Assembly (NCBI GenBank): GCA_024734495.1
Contig: JALMQS010000030.1
Location: 7,496,191-7,560,190 of the forward strand
From: Forficula auricularia
Lineage: Eukaryota; Arthropoda; Insecta; Dermaptera; Forficulidae
Direction of reading: 5' to 3'
DNA length: 64,000 nucleotides
In this document: one piece after another, positions 11,181 through 22,947 of the stretch
Layout of the letters: the number at the start of each line of letters is the position of its first letter
How positions within the stretch are numbered: the stretch's first letter is position 1
Position numbers and translations under genes: made by a program
The notes under the pieces: model-generated
Told to the model about the DNA's origin: nothing
Database searches by the model: none
The model's input: the letters and a program-made list of their open reading frames with translations, nothing else

Positions 11181-12625
11181 TTACAGCAATTGATCGGGAG
11201 ATACAACAGGTTCTTCAATATGCAGGTGTCAATTCTGCAACTTTTATTATTTTCAAAATATCGAAACGTTTTTTTTCATTAATTATTTTTTTTTCTTATA
11301 TCTTTTTTTCCTCATTACTTGTATCTTTTCTTACTTTTAATAAAAATCTAAAAAAACCTTCTAAGATATTCTAAAACAATAAACTATTACTAATTATCCC
11401 TGATTTTTAACAATTATCGAATAAAGTGACGTTTTTATCACTCTTACCTTCGGGGCATACTTTTTTTTTTAGAGAAAATTTCTTTAACGATGTATGTATA
11501 AATACACGCATTAACGTTTCACACCTCTAAGTTTTTATTTATCTATTAATTTTGCACTTGAATTCTACGCATACGCAGAGAAGCGTCAAACTATTGTCCA
11601 TTAGTCGATTACAATATACTACATGTTTATGGGCGGGGGGAGTGATAATATTCTTCCATTACACTTAAAAAATGCCTACAACCGGCCCTGATTACAGAAC
11701 AATACATTATTTAAATACTCAAGTGAAACTGATTTTGAAATAGTCAAATTTTACAACGCCATCTCTTATCTAGCAAAACTACTTCATATTTAAAGGCGCC
11801 AAATAACAATGGGTTATTTTAAATTCGAAAAAAATATACATTTACAACCATATTATTTTATGTAAATAAAATAATTAAACGATTTAAAATTAATACAACA
11901 CGGAAAATCAATTTCTAATCATAAGTATTTATTATATAACTGAGAAATCATCACAACTATCCAATTTAACAAATACATCTCCATAATATAGGATATATTA
12001 TTATATAATAAATATCAGATTAATTTTACATAAATATATAATAAAACAATAAATAGATATTCTGATGCAATAATATAATCTATAAACTAGCTATTAAATT
12101 AATAGATATTTCAGACTTGAATGTCTAGGTTATTTAATTCCTTGGGCCGTCTAGAAATACTATTTTATAAACTATTTTCATTACTCGTGTGTGAAACATT
12201 TCACATAATTTTTTTTTCGAATAAAAGTCACGATTTTTTTTTGAAAAATAAAACAATGAATAATAATATGATTTTTGTTTGTTGTCACTTTTATTATAAG
12301 TTTTTAAAATAAATAATTTCGTTTCTCGAGCGGAAAGAGTTTTTTTTCTTTTAAACAGTATTTTCACGAAATATTCATTTTTTATTTATTTATTTATTTT
12401 TATTTCACTCGTGATAGAAAATAATGATTTATTAAAATAAATAAATAATGACTAAGGAAATATTTTTTATATCGTGCGAATTTAATTTTTGCAAACATTT
12501 GGTTTTTTTGTTAACATTTTTTTTAATTTCAAAATAATTAATATAAATATTTATCTTACTTAAAAATTTGCCAAATACTTTAAAATATGTTTTAAATATT
12601 CTTCTTCGTGTGTAGATTTAAAAAA
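11181..12625. other. Very AT-rich sequence, nothing recognised
   Basis: Long runs of A/T and ATTTATTTATTT-type low complexity (about 12375-12400). Small ORFs in several frames look like chance frames. Confidence 0.45.
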
Positions 12626-12910
12626 ATAAACTGATCTGGCCATCCACATAACTTTACTTACACATATACCTGGGTCTTTTCTTAAATTTAATATTGAATT
12701 AAAAAACTATATGTCACATTTCGTTTTTATATCCACACTAGTTTTTGAACTAGTACCTACGTCCACAAAATTTGGTAATTAACAACCAATTTGACAAAAC
12801 AGTTAATATTTCGAAAAATACCATTTTTTTCGATCTTCACTTATTAGGGCTATTTTTGTAGACCAAAACGCCATGGTTTCGACCAATTTTTTTAATCAAA
12901 ATAATTCGTT
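12626..12910 (-). mobile_element. Family E, internally deleted copy 3
   Basis: Minus orientation. The distal end (AAACTGATCTGGCCATCCAC) is joined to the block before the terminal hairpin (CACACTAGTTTTTGA, TTTGGTAATTAACAAC, TTTCGACCAATTTTTTTAAT). The central G-run tandem units are missing. Confidence 0.55.
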
Positions 12911-13063
12911 TCCAAGATTGTTTATTATTGTGAGTCAAGAATATGCTAAAGAAAGATTAATGATATAGTGATGATTAGTTTCCCCCTTGATATAAATAAA
13001 CTTTTATTTGAAACTTTTTTTCATATATTGCACTGTTCTTGAGTTATAAGACTGTCTCAAGAT

Positions 13064-13670
13064 AAATAAACTGCAACGGATCGTTGCTAAACTTTATCCA
13101 AAGTCATTTGAAATATTAATATGTTTATTCTTTTATTATTAATCAGATATCATTGCTTTTTGCAGTCCATGTTTAAAATAAAATAATAAAAATTTTAAAA
13201 AAAGTACTATCTTACTCATGAGTAAAGTACTTTAAAATATAATTTTACTAAAAACTTTATATACGCTTTTTTGTAGTTCTCAAAGTACTTAATTAGGATA
13301 TTAAATTTAATCAAAATTGGTTAAGTCATTTTTAAAATATTTAGAAAAAAACTAAAAAAGTACCGAAATAAAGTACTAATGTTTGTGGGCCGATATGTAC
13401 CAAAAACTAATCATTTTGTTAAAATATTGGAAGATTTTCAATTTTATTTCAATCGGTCCAACGGTGTAGAAAAAATCGTGGACGAAAAAAACGATAACAT
13501 CCATCCATCCATCCATCCGCACGCACTTCCTGAAAAAATCGCAATTTTGTCCTCTCGACGAGACCCCATGTAATTTTTGACAAAACCGTCACGTGCTAAA
13601 ATGAAGTCGAGTTTGCCGCTAGACCGATTACAATACTTTCCCCATGCTTCGCATTGGATAAAGTAAAAAC
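13064..13670 (-). mobile_element. Family D (Helentron-like non-autonomous element), copy 1
   Basis: Minus orientation: AAATAAACTGCAACGGATCG, then CTAAACTTTATCCAAA. The middle has AAAGTACTTTAAAATATAAT, the phrase TTGGTTAAGTCATTTT, a CCATC-repeat stretch and GTCACGTGCTAAAAT. It ends in the hairpin CCCATGCTTCGCATTGG followed by ATAAAGTAAAA. Subterminal ACTTTATCC/GGATAAAGT mirrors the ACTTTACCATAC pair of family E, so D and E appear to be sister families. Copies: 32331, 33343, 38875, 42549 (partial), 49640, 51488. Confidence 0.65.
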
Positions 13671-13795
13671 TCACCCGGTATATATCTTGTTTAAAAATGT
13701 CGCTGTCAAAATTAACTCTCTTTGATTTATTAATTAGAAAAATATTTAAAAATTAATTATTTCTTATACAGGAATATATAAATCCAGATATTATT

Positions 13796-14600
13796 ATTAC
13801 TTAACGAGCTTTTCGTGCGTGCCTTCGACACGCCCTCGAAGCTCGGCCCTCCGGGCTGGTGCCCTGGCGGGCAGCGTCTCGGTCCAAAAATTTTATTCCT
13901 CTTAAAAAACCACACTCCAAATGTATACCCGTAAACTACCGAAAATACATCGTCTCTTAAAAGTTTCGCCTCTTTAATTTTTGAGTGGCGGGGGGGGGGG
14001 GGGAGGAATAATTATGAATATATTTAAATTTAAATTTCATTTTTCCTTTTCAAAACAAAAATAATGAAATGATTTATGAACTGCAAAAAATTCGTAGGCT
14101 GAATCATGGAAATTATTCAAATTTACGCGGTTCAATTAATTTAATTAATTACAAAAAATATATTTAATGTTTCTTAATTTAAAATGAATTGGAGTCTTTC
14201 ATTTCAAAATTCGAGTGCAAATTAAAATTATATTTCAAATTTGCCTGGTTAATGAAAATCAATTGGAGCTGTCAGTTTAAAATCCTAGCTGACAATTATA
14301 TTTCAAATTTGCCTCGTTAATTAATATATATATTAATGTTTCTTAATTTAAAATCAATTGGTGTTTTTTCATTTTCATTCGAGTTCAAATGAATACAATA
14401 TTATCTCGACACAAAGTCTAAATCAAAAATTTATAGTTTTAGTAACTGAAATCATGGTATAAATATTAATGTCAGATTGGTCTAGTGGTTAAAACTAATG
14501 ACCTTAGTTCAAGAGTTCGTAGGTTCGATTCTAGGCAAGAGGAGATTTTTTTAGAGAAATTTCTCTTAGCGTTGTTACAAATTAATCTAGACAAACATAT
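13796..14600 (+). repeat. Long interspersed repeat, copy A (inverted partner at 56515-57435)
   Basis: A GC-rich start (GAGCTTTTCGTGCGTGCC, CTCGAAGCTCGGCCCTCCGG, CTGGCGGGCAGCGTCTCGG) is followed by TATACCCGTAAACTACCG, a G-run near 13989, and then AT-rich blocks (AATTGGAGTCTTTCATTTC, TTTCAAATTTGCCT). It ends with a tRNA-like SINE head. The same order recurs in reverse at 56515-57435, where an extra ~250-bp block is inserted. Confidence 0.65.
14466..14600 (+). mobile_element. tRNA-like SINE head within the long repeat
   Basis: The A-box-like part is GATTGGTCTAGTGGTTAAAA and the B-box-like part is GGTTCGATTCTAGGC. The body runs into TTAGAGAAATTTCTCTTAGC. A reversed copy is at 56530-56645. Acceptor ends do not pair, so it is not a functional tRNA gene. 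Confidence 0.6.
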
Positions 14601-15118
14601 ATAGTATATCTGAGAAAAATTAGCTGCATTCGATTCGCGAGTGAATCCAATGTAGGAAACTCATGATTAATAAGTCAAGTGCATAGCAAAATCATGTGTA
14701 TGGCTACATAAACTTATTTTTATTAACAATTATGAGCTGTTGATATAAGAAACTTGAAAAATCTGAACCATCTCATTTAAAAGTTACGAAAGATATTAAA
14801 TATAAAATATTATTCATATATCTTGATAACATATATAATTTTAATATATTAAAAAGAAGAAGAGGAAAAAAGGGTATATAAGGGATGAGTAGCAGAGAAG
14901 ATAGAGAAAGCGATTAATATAAGAAAAATTCTTTTAGCATATAAATAAAACTGAGTTCTAGTAATAAAGATTAGAAAGAGAGAAAAAAGAGAGAGATTAT
15001 TGTCACGAACACCAACCATAACGTCGTCGAATCGTTGTTGAAGAAAATTCCGAAAAAATTCCCATTTATATATTAGATGCGCTGTTTGTTTGTCTTTTTT
15101 TATTCGGCTTGGAATGCC

Positions 15119-15121
<3 letters not shown>

Positions 15122-15194
<73 letters not shown>
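15122..15194. repeat. (TA)n microsatellite
   Basis: About 36 TA dinucleotides without interruption. Open frames here translate to alternating Tyr-Ile and are artefacts of the repeat. Confidence 0.95.
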
Positions 15195-15199
<5 letters not shown>

Positions 15200-15202
<3 letters not shown>

Positions 15203-16009
15203 GGAGATGGTAGACCTGATGGTCAAAAGGGCGGTGGTAAAGATATAGAAGCCAACACACAGACAGACAATGCGACACACACATACACACATACATACAT
15301 CGATAGCTGACAAACGTTTTGATTTATCACGAAAGCTGATGATTTTACAAACATATTGATAATATTTTATCCGACCCGCGTGTAATTCCTCGGAAAAGGA
15401 CAGTACAAAAGACCCACAAATCTTAATTTAAACCTCTCTCACTCTTTTGACCCCCCCCTTGCCCCCCACCCCCATCTTCAGGCATTTTATATTTATTTCC
15501 TTTGGAATATATTTTCCCTTTCTTTCTAATCTTCTATTTTCTGTTTCACTTCTTCCAAACAACCATCTAAGCGCATATAGAAAAAAATATTATACACACC
15601 CTATCTTCTAGTGATTAGTTTAAATTGAGATTGCTATTTAAGGTCGATTTACATAATCTGAAAATAAATTCTAATTTAAAGATTGTTTAGTTTCGTCGTT
15701 TTCGTCTTCGTTTAAAAATTTATATATATCCAATTGATTGATTTATTTCCTACCAAACAGTCTTAAATTAATATTAAACTTTCTAATCCAATTATAGATA
15801 TATACATATAATATTTATGTGTGTATATGTGCCTGGCAAGTCGTTCGTTTTACCTCTTATCCCCTTTAAAACCAATCAGTTAAACACTTTTTTATATACT
15901 ATATGTGTGTGTTTCACTATTTAAGATTTCATTTCATTGGAAATTTCGACTGAAGCACCATCTGGTGAAATATTAGACAAATTTGAGATTAAAAATATTT
16001 TAAAATAAA
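15200..16009. other. Mostly single-copy sequence, no gene seen
   Basis: Contains C-runs near 15450-15470 and a short (CA)n tract. Not repeated elsewhere in the window. No supported exon. Confidence 0.4.
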
Positions 16010-16559
16010 ATAAAAAAATAAGCTGACGTGTTCTGATGTGGCCATCTACTTGACTTTACCATACAACTCCTGCTCTCACTTACATTAATATTTAATAAAA
16101 TTATTTATAATCATGTGGGGGGGGGGGGGGGGGGGTAGTTTTTGCATTTTTAGACTCCTGGGACCCACTGATTATGTATACAAAATTTGGTTGAGTTTGG
16201 TAAATGACAAAGATTTTCATTTTTTGACCCCCCCCCCCCCCATTTTGGGCGGTTAGTTTTTTGCATTTTTAGCTTCTGGGGTCCATTGATTATGTATACA
16301 AAATTTGGTTGAGTTTGCTCAAACGACCTAGATTTTTAATTTTTAACCCCCCCTCGACCCCCCTTAATTTTGGGTCGAAATATAATTTTTCGATGTTTAC
16401 TTATTAGAGCTTTTTGTTGACCTAAATGCTATGGTTTCGTTCAATTTTTTTAATCGAAATAGTTTCAGCCGTTTTTTAGATATTTTGAAAAAAGAAGGAA
16501 AAACCCACTTTTTTCATGCACGATTACAATAAATTGACCATTCCCGGTATGGTAAAGTA
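16010..16559 (-). mobile_element. Family E, copy 4
   Basis: Minus orientation. The distal end is AAGCTGACGTGTTCTGATG with TGACTTTACCATACAA. Tandem units follow with an 18-G run and a 13-C run. It ends TGCACGATTACAATAAATTG and GGTATGGTAAAGTAA. Central blocks are partly deleted. Confidence 0.6.
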
Positions 16560-16572
16560 ATAATAATAATAA

Positions 16573-17313
16573 TTGGATAAATTAAAACACAGAGTTTTGT
16601 TATCTTTGTATAAAACGACGACAAATTTTAAGTGTTCAAGCAAAAGTCCTTTCCAAGATTATTGTGATCCAAAAGTATGTGCATTAAGGATTTTGTGATT
16701 CATTTGTAAGTTTGATTAAATTGAAAGTTGTTTTGCCGAGAGTAGCAGAATTTTTATATATTGAAGGAGACAATAAAAGAGTGTGTCTTCTGTGGCATTA
16801 TAAGATTTTTAATTTATTTAAAACGAGACTATAGTTTCGAAAGCTTTGCCCTCTTCATCAGTCTATTATAATTGATTCTCGGGAATTATGTAATTATATT
16901 CTTATATTATTATTATAATTCCTGTGAATCAATTCTAATAGACTTGTTGAAAGGAGCAAAGCTCTCGAAACTATGGTCTCGTTATAAGCTTAGAATTAGA
17001 AATTTATACACCTCTTTGATTGTCTCCTTCAATGTATGTTTGAAGCTGAGTTTCGCGAATTTTTAATGATAAAATTGGTATAGAATTAAAAAAAAAAATC
17101 ATATACCTGCCAATCTAAAATTGCAAGGTTTTGATAAATTTGTTACAAGGAGGGGTCGGTTTTTCCATTTTTAATATAATATGATGTTTTATCTTATAGA
17201 AAAAACTGTTTTGACAAAGAGTGAGCCACTGAGGAAGTCAAAATAAATTTGCCAAGGTCTGGCTTACTTAATAAAAACTAAAAACTCTGTGTCTTAATTT
17301 ATCCAATTCCTTG
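16573..17313. repeat. Nested foldbacks W (outer) and R (inner)
   Basis: The outer inverted pair is ATTGGATAAATTAAAACACA (from 16573) and TGTGTCTTAATTTATCCAAT (to 17313). Inside it, family R has arms TATTGAAGGAGACAATAAA and TTTGATTGTCTCCTTCAAT (about 16760-17040). The R core on the minus strand (16835-16861) is CTGATGA, extra A, GAGGGC-AAA-GCTTTC, GAAACTATAGTCTC. A diverged copy is on the plus strand at 16945-16980. The 60121-60260 palindrome is another R copy. Confidence 0.65.
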
Positions 17314-17379
17314 CAACATTTAATATGGATACATAGTGATATAACATTAAAAAAATAATTTTGTGTTTATTATCTATCT

Positions 17380-17515
17380 ATCTATACTTATAATAATCGG
17401 CTTTCGTGACGACGATTTTTTTAATTTTGGGACCCATTAATAGTTCCTGACAAATAAAATTTATTAAAATTAAAAATTTAAATTATTATTTTAAAACCCA
17501 CTATGGAGTCCGGGG
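17380..17515 (-). repeat. Repeat F fragment
   Basis: TATACTTATAATAATCGGC followed by TTTCGTGACGACG, then TGACAAATAAAATTTATTAA and AAAACCCACTATGGAGTCC. Shared, mostly in the opposite orientation, with 19950-20940 and 22512-22600. Confidence 0.55.
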
Positions 17516-17635
17516 ACTTCACAACTGGTATTATTATTTTATGTACTAAATGTTGTTGTTTTATATCTAAGTAATTTTTAATAAGAATTAATATGATTTC
17601 GATAAAAATTAATAATGTTAAAATAAATTAAGTAT

Positions 17636-18606
17636 ATATTAGTAGGTATTTGGACAGGAAAGTAGAAAATCAAAGCAATTTTCATCTATTAAATCCAACG
17701 TTTCTCTAATTTTTTATTTCGCCTTTTGTCGGGCGTCTAAACAAAATAAATTACATAATATATAACATTTTTGGCGCCAAGAGCTGATTTTTTTGAAAAG
17801 CATTCCAGCTATTTTTCTAGGGGTCCGGGTTTAGGCTAGGTGCTAGCGTGTCATCCTGCTAACCATGTGGACCCCGGGTTCGAATCCAGCTTCCAGGCAT
17901 CCAGCTAAAATCTGACCCCGGGGTAGAGATAAATTATTAATAAAATAAATAGTATTGTAAATTTGCTTATGGGTAGAAAGGCCGAAAAGCTAAAAACACA
18001 AACAAACTATTTTGGAAAAAAAGATGGTCAAATCTTTAGATTTATGTTTTAAGAAAAAGGTCTTGTATGAAAAACTTTTTTCATTTTAGGCTGAATTTTT
18101 TAATTTCCGTTATAGAAAAAGAATGGAGTAAAAAAATTCTGCTAATAGAAGAGAAATCATATATTGTGATTCAAAGAGAGATTTTTGCCTCGAGGATGTG
18201 AGCTGACTGGCCGGATAGCATGCTAGTTCTCAGGTTCTACTCATGGGATGAATCCCCTCTGAATCAGAGGCTCTGATTTCGCAATTAAAGAATATTTATA
18301 CTAAAATCCAGAATTTGTCTTAAAAAATTAAATTCTTTCTAAAATATATGTTACATCATTTTTTCAACTCTTTTAACACTCAATTAACAAATTATAATTA
18401 TAATCATTGAGGTATGTTGTTTGTAATATCCTTTGTTAATTGAATGTGAAAGAGATGAAAAATGGTATATAATAACTTATATATTTTAAGTAATTTCTCT
18501 TGTTTAGACGACTGATGAAGTGGAAATAAAAATTGGCGAAACGTTGCGTAAATCGATGAAAATTGTTTGATTTTTCTACTTTCCTGTCCAATTACCTGCT
18601 AATATA
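17636..18606. repeat. Foldback element X
   Basis: Terminal inverted repeats of about 70 bp. The left is TATATTAGTAGGTATTTGGA, then CAGGAAAGTAGAAAATC. The right, read in reverse, is TATATTAGCAGGTAATTGGA, then CAGGAAAGTAGAAAAATC. Near the right arm the core CTGATGA, A, decayed stem, GAAACGTTGCG is at 18512-18545. A SINE (17815-17990) and a second weak tRNA-like block (18190-18260) lie between the arms. Confidence 0.65.
17815..17990 (+). mobile_element. tRNA-like SINE inside foldback X
   Basis: GTTTAGGCTAGGTGCTAGCG (A-box region) and CCCGGGTTCGAATCC (B box) spaced as in a tRNA, followed by CATCCAGCTAAAATCTGACC and an AT-rich tail. This head differs from those of the other SINEs here. Confidence 0.55.
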
Positions 18607-18609
18607 CCA

Positions 18610-19740
18610 ATTTATTTTAAATAATATGGATGTAATTGAATCGTATAATATTTGTTATCAAATAATAATTTGATTAAATAAGAAAAATAACTTTTCAAAA
18701 TTAACTGAAAAATGAAAAATCTGAAGTGATTTTGTCTATAGAATAAAATTTTACTTTCATCAGGGTTTTACTTTTTTTTTTATATTTTGAAAAAAGTGAA
18801 TAAATGTAAATTCACTAAAAAAAAGGTTGAAAAATATGAATTCCTAATTACTTAAATAATGACATCAGCAGGGTCGAAACTTGTCACGATATACTCCCGC
18901 CGAAGCCGCCGGGATGATAAACTTGTATATTGTGATGCCCACAAAACAATGCTGAAAACTTTTTTCGTAATGATTTTGTTAGAATAGAATCAGTGAACTC
19001 TGTGCTTATTAAATCCAAAGGTCAAACGATATGGAGTCGTCCCTGAACTTTTCATCTAATTAGATGATGAGGATTTAATTGTATTGAAAACTTTCGACCC
19101 CCTCAGGGGCTAGGGGTGGGGCTTTAACACACACACACACACACACTTTCTCCCAACCAAAACGATTTTAAACTTTTAACCGGAATCTCTCTCTTTATAT
19201 ATATATATTCTAACCACCACAACAAAAACAACAACCAGGACGTCGACAAGGACAAAACAACAAACAACACTAGCATCAATTAGTCCAAGTTTTAATTAAG
19301 CTTAGACAAGTTGAGTTGTCAACTCCCCCTGTTAATTCTCGCCTTGTAATTAATCAGGATTTCCCCTTTGTCAAGACTCTATGGATGTAAGTAGGCATGT
19401 ATGTATGAGTGAGTAGACCCTATTGAGACTACTAATTACTGAACCAAGTTCAAATTAATTAGCCATTAACTACTCTCTGACTCTCACACTTCACTCTTTA
19501 ATGGAGCGTTTCCTCTTAAGTAAGTACAGTTCACTCTACTCGTTGACAACGGGGTCGGTGAGTTGTTATCAGAGTCAACTGTGAGCACATGGGGGGAGGT
19601 ATTTCGAATTCCGTGTTGTTTCATTCCTACCCAATTACAATACAATTGGAAAGAAAAAGGTTTACTTAATAATGTATACATTTAATCTAACCAAAAAGTA
19701 GGTTTTAAAATAATAATTTAAATTTATTAGTAATGACGAT
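18610..19740. other. Mostly single-copy sequence, no gene seen
   Basis: Includes GC-richer stretches (18870-18920, 19095-19120) and a short (CA)n tract (19130-19146). No exon could be supported and no copy elsewhere in the window was noticed. Confidence 0.4.
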
Positions 19741-19744
19741 GTTA

Positions 19745-19948
19745 AAGCATTTATTTTTGAGATTAATTTGATTTAAATTTGAATTTTTAGTGAAATCACA
19801 CATAATTAATTATAATTATTTATTGAACACGAATAATTAAGACTATAAACTGTGACGTTTCGATCGTCTAATTATGCGGCGATCGAAATATCGTAGTTTT
19901 ATTGTATTATATATTCATGTTCAATAATAAATAATTATAATTTAAATT
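19745..19948. repeat. Foldback family T, collapsed copy
   Basis: Left arm (GATTAATTTGATTTAAATTT, TTATTTATTGAACACG, GACGTTTCGATCG) joined through a short centre to the right arm (GCGATCGAAATATCGTAGTT, TATATTCATGTTCAATAA). The middle of the normal palindrome is missing. Confidence 0.6.
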
Positions 19949-19949
19949 T

Positions 19950-20625
19950 CCTAATTTTAATATATTTTTATTTGTCATGAACTATTAGTGGGTTTTAAAA
20001 TTAAAAAATTCCGTCACAGTCTTCGTACAAGCCGATTATCTTATCTTATCTTATCTTATCTTATTATATTAAACGAGCAATTCTGTGTATATAGAATCGG
20101 TTTCTCGAAAACGGCTCTAACGATTTGGATGAAATTCACGGGTTAGGAGGTTTTTGGGTTGACAATTCGATCTGTCACGGTCTCATCTTCGGCTAAGTTG
20201 TTTTTGATGGGTTTTTTTGTTAATTGAAATAATTATTCACAGGTGGTTGTCTCGATAAAAATGTATAATTACATTTTTATTCAATTTCCTTATTTTAATA
20301 ATTAATTGGTTTTTTAATTTTATATCTCACTAATAATTCATTACAAATATTATTATATATTAGAATTTGCCAATTTGATTAATTGGAGGTATTTTTTATT
20401 GAATATTAAATTATTAAATAATTAAAAATAATATTAATATATCACTTTGAACTAAAAGCAAAAAATTACCGACCAACCGCAGGTACTAATTAATTATGTG
20501 TGATTTCACTAAAAATTAAAATTTCGTAATAAAAAAAATATATTTGTCATGAACTATTAGTGGGTATTAAAATCAAAAAAACACGTCGTTGTCGTCGTGC
20601 AAGCCGATTATAATAATAATAAGTA
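19950..20625 (+). repeat. Repeat F copies with (TTATC)n
   Basis: Two F units: TTTGTCATGAACTATTAGTG, GGGTTTTAAAATTAAAAAA, a GTCGTCGTGCAAGCCGATTA-type end. The first is followed by a (CTTAT)n tract at 20037-20064 and by ACGAGCAATTCTGTGTATAT and AACGATTTGGATGAAATTCA. Phrases of this kind are common in non-autonomous invertebrate elements. The class is not established. Confidence 0.5.
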
Positions 20626-21390
20626 TAGATTAATTTCAGAATATAATATTTATATCTACACAACCTAATCAATTTTGCTTAGAAAAATAAATTTAAATAA
20701 TAATAATAACACATTTAAAATTTCATTTTCTTATCAAATTTAATCAAATGCAGAACTCGCCAACGTCAAAATAGACAGGTGGAAATCCTCTTGGAGTCCT
20801 ATTGAGTTATAAAATAATAATTTAAATTTCCTAATTTTAATAAATTTTATTTGTCATGAACTATTAGTGGGTTTTAAAATTAAAAAAATCACGTCAACGT
20901 CGTCGTGCAAGCCGATTATAATAATAATAAGTATAAAAATAATAATAAAGAGGCGACTGTGAGTCAGTGGTTAGATTGTCGAACCGCTTGCCTGAAATAC
21001 GCTGGTTCGTGAGTCTCGGCAGATATTTGCAGCCGTCTCCTCTTGGAAAGCAATGGCAAACCTACCAAGAGTATAATTGCCTACTAACCCTCTCCAAACT
21101 AGCCGTTCGGAACCGGCGTTAGAAAGAAGGTCCCGTATATCTGTGTAAAGACAACTTACACACTCAGCACGGGTATATATGGAGAGGAGCCGAAACGTCA
21201 GGGAGACCTGATATGTCACTTAAAGAAGAAAAGTATAAATAATTTCAGATTATTATATTTATATCTAAACAACCGAATCGATTTTGCTTAGAAAAATAAA
21301 TTTAAATAATAATAAATAATAAGACATTTAAAATTTCATTTTCTTATCAAATTTAATCAAATGCAGAACTCGTCAACGTCAAAATAGAAA
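20520..21390. repeat. Tandem duplication of repeat F plus flank, second copy split by a SINE
   Basis: The tract 20530-20785 (F end, then TTTCAGAATATAATATTTAT, TTTTGCTTAGAAAAATAAAT and CAAATGCAGAACTCG) is repeated at about 20830-21390. In the second copy the SINE at 20948-21232 sits between the F end and the flank, so the duplication predates the SINE insertion. Confidence 0.65.
20948..21232 (+). mobile_element. tRNA-derived SINE family L, copy 1
   Basis: Head GAGGCGACTGTGAGTCAGTG with a degenerate B box (GGTTCGTGAGTCTCGG). The body is GCCGTCTCCTCTTGGAAAG, ACTAGCCGTTCGGAACCGG and AGGTCCCGTATATCTGTG, with a tail of AAGAAGAAAA type. The flank AAGTATAAA occurs on both sides, consistent with a target duplication. 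A second copy is at 44797-45072. Confidence 0.8.
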
Positions 21391-21900
21391 GAGCGTTTGG
21401 CAAACCCTTTTTTTCATTTTTTATTTCCAATCTTCTTCTCCTTTTTTCCCTTAAAATGACTTTCTTATATGTATATATGTATATATATATATATAATGTT
21501 GATAGAAAAAGACGGAAGGAGTGTTCAGTGCAAGGGGCGAAGTGGGGGTGGGGGATGAGTCCGGACGTGACATTTTCTATGAATATTTAGCCGACCTCTT
21601 CTTCTCATCTATCATTCTCTTTTAAACAATCGATTGGCAAAAACCACCCTTTTTTCTCTTTTTATGCTACAACAGACCCGACTGGATTGTTTGTTTTTTT
21701 TCTTATAAAGGGCGAGGTCCTTCTAAATTTGAATATTTAATTTTTCCCTTGGAGAAAATATTTAATGAAGATGTTTATTCAAAGCTTGTTTGCATCAGAC
21801 TGGATAGTGTGCAGGGCTTATCATAACCTCTTTACTCTCGAAGAACTCTTCCAATAAAATTCATGACTCAGGAAACTCTTACATAAAAATTATAATCGGC
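21391..21900. other. Mostly single-copy sequence, no gene seen
   Basis: Contains a short (TA)n tract (about 21470-21495) and GTGGGGGTGGGGGATGAG. No exon supported. Confidence 0.4.
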
Positions 21901-21904
21901 TTGC

Positions 21905-22080
21905 GTGAAGACTCCTGGGTGTTCATACTTGAGAACGATCGCAGAATAAGTCGATCGAAACGTTGTAGTTTGATTAGATTATTTATTCGTATTCAATAAA
22001 TAATTATAATTAATTATGTGTGATTTCATTAAAAATTCAAATTTTTATCAAATTAATCACAAAAATACAAGCTTCAACAG
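21905..22080. repeat. Foldback family T, right arm only
   Basis: GAACGATCGCAGAATAAGTC, GATCGAAACGTTGTAG, TTCAATAAATAATTATAATT and ACAAGCTTCAACAGCTTCAT. The left arm is missing. Confidence 0.6.
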
Positions 22081-22096
22081 CTTCATTACTAATGAC

Positions 22097-22511
22097 TAAG
22101 GCTCGTATTTATAGGCACTAAAAATCTTTAAAGTAGGCAGGCAACTAAGCACTAAAAATAACTAAAATAGGCACTTATAAAGGCATTTTAAGACACAAGA
22201 GGCAGTTCAAAATAAAAGTAAAATATTGAGTGAGTCAGTAATATCTACCAAAAAATTTTCATGGTTATTTTCTGCAGGCCACAGAATACCTGTACAAGTA
22301 TGATGCAAATTCCCATTAAGAATACATAATATTTTTAGGAGACAAAGAAATTGAAGCTTACGTATACTTTACGAATTCAATATGGTCCACTTTTCAATTT
22401 TTGGGCCTCTTAATTTATTCGAAATTTCATGAAACGCATAAATATTATATTGGCTTAAATTTTATAGTCTTAAATAAAATTAAAGGCAAATAGGGCGAAA
22501 TCCGAGCCCTA
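22097..22511. mobile_element. hAT-like MITE, second family
   Basis: This 415-bp element has inverted termini TAAGGCTCGTATTT and AAATCCGAGCCCTA and perfect 8-bp target duplications CTAATGAC (22089-22096 and 22512-22519). Internal sequence contains repeated AGGCACTAAAAAT-like words. No transposase frame. Terminus and duplication length fit hAT. Confidence 0.75.
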
Positions 22512-22599
22512 CTAATGACAAATAAAATTTATTAATTAGTAGGAAATTTAAATTATTATTTAAAAACTCAGTACGGAGTCCGGGGGGTGAGCAAGATTC

Positions 22600-22940
22600 C
22601 CGTCGAAGGAGGGCTTCCCAGCTTCATTTAAAATTAAGTTTCAAATTCGACTATGAATTTGTTTTTAACCAGATTCACTTGTTATATAAAACCTATAAAT
22701 TTGTTTGATGTCTGACCAGAAACATCTGAATCCTTACCACCCTTAGTTGTGAGCTAACCGTCAGATTTGTAGGCAACGACCTAAAAACTTAGAGCCTAAA
22801 ATGGCAGGTATTATGCCTCAAGACAAGCTTAGCTGGAAATTGATAAACTGGAGTGGTACAGGGAGATACAGTGGTTAAATCCATGGCTGCCGGCAACCCC
22901 GGTAACGGGGGGTACAGCTTAAACATAAATAATGAAGCTA
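22600..22940. other. Intergenic stretch with GC-rich dyad
   Basis: No gene recognised. A GC-rich dyad (GCCGGCAACCCCGGTAACGG) lies near 22890-22909, just beyond the LINE tail. It may be part of another retroelement UTR. Confidence 0.3.
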
Positions 22941-22947
22941 CTCTAGG

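Noticed and set aside
14849..15313. Open frames of up to 154 codons around the (TA)n tract
   Set aside because: Most of the length is Tyr-Ile repeat from a dinucleotide microsatellite, and frames are open on both strands.
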